Of a stretch of 64,000 nucleotides of DNA, positions 54,949 through 64,000 are shown piece by piece. Position 1 is the stretch's first letter. Each line of letters opens with the position of its first letter. The notes beneath the pieces are model-generated. The model was not told the DNA's origin and ran no database searches. It saw only the letters and a list, made by a program, of their open reading frames with translations. A program made the translations under genes and the position numbers. Source of the DNA: Pieris napi (taxonomy: Eukaryota > Arthropoda > Insecta > Lepidoptera > Pieridae). The stretch lies in assembly GCF_905475465.1 (NCBI RefSeq), contig NC_062246.1:9760001-9824000 (forward strand), written 5' to 3'.

Positions 54949-55479
54949 TATTCATTTATTGTAATTATTCCGTAGTCCTGGCTCTTTGCTAAATTCCATT
55001 AAAATTAATATAATTCGCAAAAATTTATTAATATGACTTATTTTGTTTACCAACACATTAATATTGCTGTCACAACTTTCACTAACGAATATTTGCCGCA
55101 TTCTCAAGTAAGCAAATATTTGTTAAAATCTTGTGTAAATTGAATGTATACGAAAAGCAAACGATTTAGCCACAACGCTGGCATAGCGAGACGTCTATTG
55201 ACATGCCTTTTTCCTTACGAGGTTTTTTTACCAACAAAAGAAGAACTTTAGTCATACAAGTCATAGAAGCAATAGATTTCTGCATAGATGTTTTAGTTAG
55301 ACGTTTTAGAGACAAAGGTGTATGTAGTCTTAAATTATTGTCACGCCGTGAAAAAACCGCGATTAAATTAACTTGTCTAAGATTTTATCGTTATTTTATT
55401 ATTATTTTTATTATGTATATAAACACACTAGCAGCTTAATAAGCTGATGCGCGTTTTTTTTGAGATTGGAGAAACTATC

Positions 55480-55765
55480 CAATCAATTTTTAAAGGAGTT
55501 CAGAGATGGTGCACTGATTACACTTTCCGGAAGCCTATTCCAGTCGGCCACTACTCGGTTTGGGAGAAAGTTCTTTAGGGAATTTGTGTTATGTTGAGTG
55601 GTCTTAAGTTTTAAAGAACTACCCCTCAAATGTGTATTTTCACTTAAAATAAGAGCTTCTCAATTCCTGGAACATTATTGTAGCCAGTGAGGATTTTATA
55701 GGTTTCAATAAGATTTCCTTTTAATCTCCTACTTCCTAATCAGTAAGGTCAAGTTTCAGACGCTC
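55480..55765 (-). pseudogene. LINE ORF2 C-terminal remnant (L2/CR1-like)
   Basis: The minus strand gives, with several stops, RLKLDLTD, LLKPIKSSLATIMFQELRS, an RGSSLKL-like segment out of frame, then an intact NFLPNRVVADWNRLPESV and SAPSLNSFKN. DLIETYKILTG...RVVxDWNxLPExVVSAPSxNSFK is the usual C-terminal layout of L2/CR1 LINE proteins. Many stops show long decay. Confidence 0.8.
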
Positions 55766-55972
55766 ATTATAAGATTTTTTCCTGTTTTTTTATTTAGTAA
55801 AACTTTTTTCGTTATAGAAAATATAGTATTCGAAGCACTTTTAGCCGGACACAAATTGTTTATGGAGCTGGCCGTCAAGAAAAACATCTTCTGAGGGTCG
55901 GTGTATTATATTATTAAAAAACGGCTATGACAAGCCTTTTGGAAAATACCGACAGTTACGTTTTACTTATAG

Positions 55973-56102
55973 ACTACAAGTCCATCAACAAAAAATACCT
56001 GTGAAATGAATCAACGTGAATAACGCTTAGAAGGCTGTTACTATATCAGAAAATAATAAGTTGGTTCATTTCACAGGTATTTTTTGTTCATGGGCTTGTA
56101 GT
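55973..56102. repeat. 130-bp hairpin element
   Basis: The arms, about 38 bp, begin ACTACAAGTCCATCAACAAA and end TTGTTCATGGGCTTGTAGT; inner arm ATACCTGTGAAATGAA pairs with TTCATTTCACAGGTAT. Short unique centre. Non-autonomous TIR element. Confidence 0.8.
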
Positions 56103-58189
56103 TTATTAGCATACATCCTAAATTTGTTGAGCATTCATCGCCTGTCCAAAAAAAGATTTAAAATTATTTAAACCGATGAATTTATAACAGGGTTATTTAT
56201 TCGAAGCCGGAACTGAGTTCATAACATTTGAGTATTTGTCATTCACAATCACCGTAATGTGCTAATTAATTTGTTTACAAAAGTTGAATACTGAGTAGGT
56301 ACATAATGTATAATAGTTGAGAAATTGAATGTTGTTTTAGTTTTTTAAGCGAAAATCTTTCGTCAACCGCTATTTATATTAATGATAAATAATTTAAAAC
56401 AACATATTAAAACAAGGTAATACTTATTTTTTGCTTTCTTTTTCATGAAATTTGTTTCTATACAAGCAATAATCGGAAATTTGTAATAAATCCTGAATAT
56501 TTATTTCACCTATGGATGTTTAATGAATTTCTCCACGAAATATAATTAATAAACAGTTAAACGGCTCAAATATGAGCGTATAACTTCGATTTTGTTCGAT
56601 TTGGAGTAGACTTTTGGCGTGAGGTTCAAGTGCACAGCCGCTAATTAAAAAGCTTAAAGATTTAAGTTATCGGTAGATAGTAACGGTGACCTCAGAGCTG
56701 GTGCTTTCCTCGTCAACAGATAAGTATTGAAATACAGCGAGGAAATGCTGCGGGCATTATAGGAACACTGCCACAAGGTCATAACTTTAAATTTGTTTTA
56801 GTTTTGTATTTATCAATTTTTACGGTATATATTTACCATTTTTTTTATTTTTTTTATTACACGCTGAAGTTACACTCCTTTACTAACGAGAGTATAGGTA
56901 GTATTGGTATCGGCACGTACTTTCACAAGATCTTTACGAAGATACTACTTATCTTGACCAAATACGTGCCATAATAACGTGACTTATTCAATATGCTCAA
57001 AGAAACGATTTGTTGCAGTATTTTATGTGTGTACTGTATAAATAGCGAAGTGCAAATCCTTTTCTCTACATAGGAATTCACGAAAAGGCTATATTAGTGA
57101 TTGTGAGCCCATTTTAATATTAGTAGTGCTCCTTGAGAAAAAATACTCAATTTTGAAGTCATCCGGTCACCTCACGGTCACGTGACTATTTTAAGTTTAG
57201 CATTCCCTCGGAGAAGGAGAGACTCACTTACTCCAAAGGCTCCTCTCTCCTATCTCGGGTCTCTCGGTTATCTCCTCCGAGCAATCTTCTACTGGCGCAG
57301 CGACCCAAACTAAGCCTTGGCCGTCGTAACTAGAGTACGTCACCTTTGCGCGCTACCGCGTGACAAGCACTTGCACTTGGAGCTCGCGTAGGTCCTTCTT
57401 CATGGCGTACCGGTCAGTATACTGATATACGCTTTTTTAACACTCCGATCTCCTCCCATTCTCTCAAGATGACAGATGGAGTCTTTGGGCTTTAGCTTCA
57501 CTGCTGAGGTGCCATTATCACTAAGTTTTCAAACAATTGGATTGTCGTTAGTGGAATACTGTATTTTCACCTAGACTTGACTTTCGGCTCCTTTTACGAT
57601 ATCTTTGAAATGGCTGTTAAACGTCTGTTTACCTCATGGTCAAGTAATTTTTATATCCAATGATGATATGAGTATAATATTATGTAGTGTTTGACCATCA
57701 ACAAACTAGTTTAGATTCTTGACCATGTCTTAGAGAGCAAGGCCAGTGGCCTTAACTTAGATAATATTTAGTTGTAGAGTTTCCGTTTAAAGTAATAAAT
57801 TACATAATGTATCTATAAAATTATTTGCTATCCTAGAGAATGATTTTAAGAATGTTATTTATTTGTAGTTCTCTTGTGTTATACAATTAGTTTATGATTG
57901 CTTAAGATAAATAAAGACACAAAAAGACGGCGTATTTTTCGTGTTATTTTGATTAAATGTTGCCCTCGACTTGCCTAAAATTGATCACATTTTTTCAGAC
58001 ATTGTCGAATTAATTAGTATTTTTATTGCTTTTTTTTTAATTTTTATTTAGCGTAGAAACTTTATTCCAATTTTTTTCTGTAATTAAGCGCATAGACATA
58101 CATACCGGTAGATCGCTCTTTTCATATCTATTATCTATTATTTACAACTGAAAAACAGATTACAATAACAAAACGCGATACCATGGAAA
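56103..58189. other. Intergenic DNA with one GC-richer segment
   Basis: No gene confirmed. The segment at about 57160-57530 is GC-richer than its flanks. Its minus strand shows a broken frame with YAMKKDLRELQVQVLV, which loosely recalls the C terminus of RTE-like proteins (DLRELGV...W); I treat this as unproven. GGTGACCTCAGAGCTGGTGC near 56687 recurs inverted near 61548 (GCACCAGCTCCGGGGTCACC), another dispersed repeat piece. Confidence 0.35.
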
Positions 58190-58194
58190 GTGTT

Positions 58195-58505
58195 CAGAGA
58201 AGTTTTTCGGATTCATAGAGAAAAGCTGAGTTTCAACATCGGACGTCGAGGCAGAGTACGAAATTCCACCTGTATCACCTCGACGTCAGTCATTCCACAA
58301 CTGAGTTTTTTTAAGGCTGCGCACCAACACTATGTGGAACCTGGCTGTCCACTGAAGTATTTCCGAACCAATTCGACTTAGAGTCCTTCAAGAAAAGAGC
58401 GTACCAATTCTTAAAAGCCAGCAACGCAATCGCGAGCCTTGCATTGAGAGATGGACACTCTCAATGCCACTTAACATCCTCCCCGTTTGCCCCCTGTTTA
58501 AAAAA
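58195..58505 (+). repeat. LINE 3'-terminal fragment, longest copy
   Basis: Extends about 130 bp further 5' than other copies. The upstream part reads FREVFRIHREKLSFNIGRRG in one open frame and the downstream part holds the TATGTGGAACC, CTTCAAGAAAAGAGCG and CCCCTGTTTAAAA landmarks. The frame then shifts relative to the FKKR frame, so it is not a working protein. Confidence 0.7.
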
Positions 58506-59389
58506 AACGAGACTGAAATGTCTACCAGACGTAACATGCTTAAATGTTAATGAATATAAATGTAGTTATTTGTTGTTTAATTAAGGTTGCACAGATCTAT
58601 ATAAAACATGATTTAGCAAGGACAATTCTAGGTTACATTACGATGCACTAGTTGAGTTACACAAACGCACTACACACATGTAAATAAGATATTAATTAAT
58701 TTATAATAAGAAAACGAAGTAGAATAGAAAAATTTCGAAGACACGAAAGTTACAAAGTAAATATATCTTACACTATATATATATTATTACATATATTTCA
58801 CGTTATGCATGTATTTCATTATATGCATGATATTTCAAGCGATTAGGATATTAAACAAAGTATGAAAGTACTAACTGCAGCGTCATCTGCTGGGTCGATT
58901 GGTGAATCTAAATTCTAAATCATCCAGGGCGCCACACAAACGCATACTAAAAAATTCATTCAAATCGGTCCAGGAGTTCAGTGACATAGAATTCGGGAGG
59001 TTAAAGAACGGTAACAGTTCTGTTCCCTACGGCTTGGACAATAAAAGAAGATACCCGCAGGTGCTTAGAAACATTTGAGATGTGCATCCATCGTATAGGC
59101 TCTCGCTTTGCACAGGGACAGTGTGAAAAATGTTCTGAAGAAATGTTTCTGATCCCTGCAGCTTCGTTTCTTTACCACACGAGAAATAATTCTTCATCAT
59201 CTCGATAGCTGGAAGTCTTTCACAGTCCGCTTATTTAGGCATTTCATTTTGCAACCTGGCGCCCTGTTCCTTCCAATAGATGTATTTCTGGGGTAATACG
59301 ACCTCCAATTTTTGAAAAATTTGACTTTAAGAAAGAGATGCTCCTCTTAAAGTCCGGCAACGCTAGTAGTAGAAGGAGGTAGTGATCAG
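58506..59389. other. AT-rich intergenic DNA
   Basis: No gene recognised. A TATA-rich stretch lies at 58770-58830 and a repeat-like block with ATTCAAATCGGTCCAGGAGT (a common retroposon tail phrase) at about 58958-58985. Confidence 0.35.
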
Positions 59390-59465
59390 CCTTCAAGTCT
59401 AGTGGTTCCACGAGCTCAGCTTGAGAGGCGCACGCTGAAGCCACTAGGCCAACACCTGCATCCGA
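59390..59465 (-). repeat. tRNA-like head of a SINE, minus orientation
   Basis: The complement reads GGTGTTGGCCTAGTGGCTTC then AGCGTGCGCCTCTC, the A-box region of the SINE family at 3058. The body is not recognisable beyond GTGATCAGCC on the left side. Confidence 0.6.
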
Positions 59466-59767
59466 GGAAAAAGTAATACGTTTTGAGATTTTCTGAAACT
59501 TTGCAAATACAATCTAAAACTTATATTTTAAGATACACAGATGCATCGTTATATTTTCTTACAAATCAAATAATATCACGTCCATTTTTAGCCTTGAATA
59601 GTTTTATTATATACGTAAGCGCATGCGCAGATAACAACAAAATATCTGATGACAAGGCGTGCCGGTTGCTGGTTGGGATTTTTACCTTGTAATAAACAGC
59701 TGACTGTATCATTCGAATTGAATAAAAAAATAAAATATTCTAAAATCAAACGTATTTTGGCAGGTCC

Positions 59768-59839
59768 AGATATAGGTTTAAACACAACACAAAAAGGTTT
59801 CATAGGTTCCTTATAAAAAAATCTATGAAACCTATATCT
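59768..59839. repeat. Nested inverted repeats
   Basis: AGATATAGGTTT pairs with AAACCTATATCT at the outer ends and GGTTTCATAG pairs with CTATGAAACC inside, so two alternative hairpins share the right arm. Confidence 0.65.
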
Positions 59840-60795
59840 GTGTCTGCTTCATGCCCCATTAATTCCAAAAAGGTCCGATAAGTATATAGGTCTTCGTTTT
59901 AAGGTTGTAACTCTGAACTATTTTTTAATAAAGCAAACTGGCAACTAAGAAATAAAAATAAAAAAAATAATATTCTGTAAACCAATACATATCAAATTGA
60001 AATGAGCGTTGAGAGTAAAACCTATGTTAGCCATGTAAATTTGTACAAGTTTCCGATTCAGGCGCAATTACTTGATATCGTGAATGTTTGCCGTTATTAT
60101 AGGAAATACTCTTATTCTAAACAGCTATTAGAGCTATTAAATCGAATAATATTAGCTTGAAAATATTTTTAAAATAAACTTTGAGCGAACATTAAAAAAA
60201 AGTCTTAACTTTGCCATTTTTTGCATCACAGGTGAGCCTCGATACTTATGGTTAATTAAGAAAGAGATTAAATTTATAAAAACTTTTAAATATTAAACGG
60301 TAAAGACTACGTTATTAACATTTTACGTATTTCCTTGTTGAAATATTTCCACACTAAAATATTCTTCCTGTATTATTTATTAATAGCTTTGATTTTTTTT
60401 TCTTATAATAAAGTTCAAAAGAGAACGACTCTACATGAATAACAATCTAGCCTATACAATAATTATGTCTAATAAGTATTATTATGTTACTAAAATACTA
60501 GTGTATAGCTTACACTAAGGTAATGTTCATTAACAGTCTTAATGTTCTATAATGTTTGACACTAAGTTCGTGTGTCCGAGATACCGCACTTGCACTTATA
60601 TTCACTACACTAGGTTTATTAACTCAAAAGGTTTAGTTCTCTTTATCCGTCTAATTCCTGTTGTATTAAGAAGTTGCCTAAGCATAGCTTTGTAATTGTA
60701 CATTTACGCTAAAAAATAACTCTCTTTTCATCGCAGCGTAAACATAGTTTGACAGAGAGAGTTTAGTTAAAAAGATTTTTTATTATTGTAGAAAA

Positions 60796-60975
60796 ATGAA
60801 CTTCTCAGCCGAGTCTCCCCTTGAAAACATCGACGTCACCAGAGAGAAGATATCGGCATGGGCGGACAGTCATGGGGCCAAGCAGGTGGACTTGTACGGG
60901 AAACCTTCAAATAGCCACCTTCAGGAGCTGGAGAGAGTCAGAAACTTAAGCAAGGAGCTCCAGAATAATCTGAAT
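60796..60975 (+). CDS. First coding exon of an unidentified gene (partial)
   Basis: Begins with ATG five bases after an acceptor-like TTATTGTAG (60783-60791) and runs 60 codons to a GTGAGA donor at 60976, ending in phase 0. The peptide starts MNFSAESPLENIDVTREKIS and contains SHLQELERVRNLSKELQNN, charged and probably helical. Base composition is clearly richer in GC than the flanks (CTGGAGAGAG, AAGCAGGTGGACTTG), supporting real coding sequence. I recognise no domain and find no following exon with confidence before 64000, so the next exon probably lies outside. If translated past the donor it would stop after 11 more codons. Confidence 0.65.
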
Positions 60976-61599
60976 GTGAGATATAAAATCTTTTTTTTAG
61001 TCTTAACGTGAAGGTCACATAACAAAACAATAATTGTTACTAAAGTTTGATCAAATAAATAAAACAATCGAAGAAATATCTTCATATAACGAGACTTTTT
61101 GAATCATATTTGGCGCCATCTTAGTAGGTACATCGAATCCTTAAGCAAGGTTCGTTTTCCGTTCGTTTTTACCTTAAACTAGTACACTATGTAAATTTTT
61201 TATTTCCAACACACAAATATACAGTTACAATATTCTTAACCCATATAGTAATAATAATAATAATAAAAAAGACTTAACAAAGTATTAATAGTCCCTTTCA
61301 GTTTGTCCACCATCTGGATAATCCACGAATCTATCAAGAATAACCTATAAAAAACTGTGTTCACTTGTCTTGGTGTGCAACTGTGTACCGGGATTATTAA
61401 TCGACCCTAAGTTAAAGTAAACAGTTACCAAACATAAAAATAATTAAAAATGTAAAAAGTAACTGAAAAATCTTGGTCTCTGGCAGTGTTTTTTTAAACT
61501 TTAATGCTGGCATTGCTGTATAGCGATACTTATTCGTTGAGCGAGGAAAGCACCAGCTCCGGGGTCACCGGTATCTAACGCCAATTAAAATCTATTTTT
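60976..61599. other. Intron or flank downstream of the unidentified exon
   Basis: AT-rich without exons I can support. The right end near 61548 carries the AGCACCAGCTCCGGGGTCAC phrase also found inverted near 56700. Confidence 0.35.
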
Positions 61600-62144
61600 G
61601 AAGTTATACTTCTTTAGGCGCGTTATGAAGATGAGAGTGAAATTTTACGATGCGCGCGCACCGTGACACAAAATTATCAGTATGAAGTTGCCCACTAACG
61701 AATTCTTTTTAAACCAGCCGGGCGCCGAGCGTGCGCGAGCGAGATGGGAATAAGACAATCTACAAGTAAAAAGAAATAGAATATGCGTGAAGTTAGCAGC
61801 TATGCCAAAAATTTTGAATGACCATAATGACCTTTGTAGTTTTAAACAAATAAAGGAGTTTAAATTATTTTTTCAAAGAAATTTAGCAATGCTTTTTCAC
61901 AAAGACCTATTGTTACTTAGTTAAAAGGTTATGAAACATACCTAAATATAACCAAATTGAATGAATAATATAATAAAATAATAAATAATAATTATTATTA
62001 TTAATATTAATTAATAATTGAATGATATATTAAATATTATTAAATTATTAACGTTAAATATTTATTATTAATTATTTAATATTTAAAAAAAGAAAGAAAG
62101 CCAAAGAAGTATAACTTCTTACGCGCGTACATAAGTACACGCAC
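61600..62144. repeat. TIR element of the AAGTATACTTCTTT family with AT-rich insert
   Basis: Left end GAAGTTATACTTCTTTAGGC with GATGCGCGCGCACCGTGACA as in 40245-40607; right end CCAAAGAAGTATAACTTCTT and ACGCGCGTACATAAGTACAC. About 180 bp longer than the 40-kb copy, partly through a TTATTA/TAATAA-rich tract at 61960-62090. Confidence 0.75.
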
Positions 62145-64000
62145 ACTTTTTTTATTTGAGAAATAACATTATCGATTTATATAAAGCACTTAAATAAGTA
62201 CATATGTATAGTTAAAGTAAATAGGCCCTTGGTATGTAAACGTCTCGTATTTGTTATTAAACATGTCGTTCGCGATGTCATTGTTTTCTTATTATTGAAG
62301 ACATGTTCTATGTATCAAGGTCGTTTGACTGGTTAATATGAATAAATGATTCTAAAAAGTATAGAATTTTATGTGAAATAAAATTCGTAATTTATAGCAC
62401 AGTTTCTTGTATGTGACGACTTATAGAATCGTATAGTTTTTTCCCGCCTTCGTAACAGCGCGGTCGCGTAGTGTAGTGCTGTGTTGTGCTTAGTGAAATT
62501 TTGTATGGTATGCATATTTTTATTTTATGATATATCGTGACTTAAATTAAAATAAATTCTTTATCTTTTAACTATTAAATAATTAAGCTGCCAATTTTAC
62601 AGAGATTTTTATAGAATATAACACAAAGTATTTTTTCAAATAATTTATTTAATAAATTAATAATTTTTAATTAGTTAGTCATTTTAATAAATAACTGTTT
62701 AGCTAGATTAATCAATAAAGTATTTTGTATATAACTTGCGGAACCGACAGTCGACCAGACGATGTCATGTACACGTCTTAAACAAAAAAATCATCTAATT
62801 GTAAATCTGAACCATTCTCGAACCCATTTGAAGATATCAAAAAAGTTTCATCAAAATGTACGTTTAGGAGGAGTATAATCACAAGCATACGAACAGATGT
62901 TTTTTTTAAGATGTACGCAGTTGCGTGAAGAATTGTGCGAACTTTTTTTAAAATAAAAAATAATATACAATATAGTGCGAAAATCAACAGTTTTTTAAAT
63001 GTTGTGAAATTAATGTTAGATTAACAACCAAAGACACAAAGCCTTTGTTGAATTCGGTATTTGCGCCTTTAGTTCCCAGATGACCTAAACAAATCTACTT
63101 AGACTCAGGGTACCGCCAATAGAATTTGTATGGCCACGTGACCAAACGTGTCGAGCTATAGGATTTTTAGCCCACAATCCGGTAAACCATAAAGTCCAAT
63201 AAGAACAAGATAATTTAAATTAATAGAATAGTAGAATCCTTACGAAGTATTACCTAACTTTGTGGTGGTCTGGAGGTAAGGTTAGGTTATTTTAAATTTC
63301 AAGTTGGAGTAGTAAAATGATTCAGAGTCTAGACTTAGGGAGTCATACCGAATGACAAAATGCTTAAAATTCTGAAAAAAATTGTATGAATAGTTATATA
63401 TTTCCGTGTTATATACGCACTAAAAAACTATTTAGTTAAGATTGTTTTGCAAAAGGACAGTTACAACCCTATAAAATTCCATCCATATTATAACCGAAAT
63501 TCATATGTAATTATATCATAAACAATAAAATAAATACCGATTATGCGTGAATGCAAAATAAGCGGACTGGATACTTCCGTCATGTTGACATTTAAAATTT
63601 GGCGGCAAATAACGATAAATGTCACCAACGCTTTGAACGCAATTGCCAAATCAAACATTGATGTGCATGTAATAAAAATGCAATTTGTTTTTTCATGATG
63701 GCTATAAAAATTCAATTACATATTTATGCATTGTTCATCAGTTTTGTACTAGTTTCACGCTCGAAGTCGGACTATCTAAGAGAGTACATAAATACAATAG
63801 ATATTTATAGAAGTATTCTAATTTTTTAAATGACTTAAATAGTAGACTCTATTACATAGACTAAGGACTAGTCGCATTCGAAACATATTGTATAAAACAA
63901 TCTTAGTTTACCCTTAACAACTACGTTAAATTACGCATGGGGTTGACTCCCTGTTAAGTAACTTAGATTAAAGAAATGCCTTTTAATCCCATGATGATAT
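62145..64000. other. AT-rich DNA to the window end
   Basis: No gene or repeat family recognised. A GC-richer patch (CGTAACAGCGCGGTCGCGTA) lies at 62450-62475. TTTGGCGGCAAATAACG at 63598 sits between AT-rich stretches. If the gene starting at 60796 continues downstream, this is intron. Confidence 0.35.

Noticed and set aside
55203..55439. 78-codon plus-strand frame (starting MPFSLRGFFTNKR)
   Set aside because: No family match, AT-rich end, and next to a decayed LINE; probably chance or repeat-derived.
57160..57530. Coding exon in the GC-richer segment
   Set aside because: Frames on both strands are broken; the only hint is a weak LINE-like DLRELQV on the minus strand.

Overview
Eukaryotic, almost certainly lepidopteran (moth or butterfly) nuclear DNA. 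The sequence is AT-rich and the genes have many short exons with GT-AG introns. The space between exons is filled with repeats: tRNA-derived SINEs, 3' ends of non-LTR retrotransposons, Harbinger and pogo-type DNA elements and short terminal-inverted-repeat (TIR) elements. These repeat types are familiar from Lepidoptera. No prokaryotic features are present.

Layout. (1) 1-17.8 kb: a plus-strand scavenger receptor class B / CD36-family gene. Nine exons are readable to the stop and a poly(A) signal; the exon with the start codon and first membrane helix is not in the window. Large introns carry at least fifteen repeat copies. (2) 19.8-25.0 kb: a complete six-exon minus-strand gene for a 729-residue ankyrin protein that reads like an atypical nuclear IkB (Bcl-3-like). 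(3) 25.2-31.8 kb: a repeat cluster with two degenerate PIF/Harbinger elements, one holding both a transposase remnant and an antisense MADF-domain remnant, then AT-rich DNA. (4) 31.8-44.7 kb: two head-to-head THAP-domain genes, 698 bp apart start to start, with identical 70-residue first coding exons and the same phase-1 intron. The minus-strand copy ends in an exon with a C2H2 zinc finger; the plus-strand copy has an acidic, glutamine-containing ten-exon body. A pogo/Tigger-type element and several TIR elements sit in the introns of the plus-strand copy. (5) 44.7-60.8 kb: gene-poor DNA with decayed LINEs, SINE-like copies and TIR elements. (6) 60.8 kb: one first coding exon (60 codons) of an unidentified plus-strand gene that continues beyond what I can trace.

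The recognised genes do not form a pathway. An IkB-like regulator and two THAP factors would act in the nucleus and the CD36 protein at membranes. The most notable features are the divergent THAP pair with conserved exon structure and tandem in-frame splice sites, the Harbinger element with both genes still recognisable, and three perfect palindromes of 40-44 bp. All exon boundaries were read by eye from splice consensus, frame continuity and family motifs; none has transcript support here.
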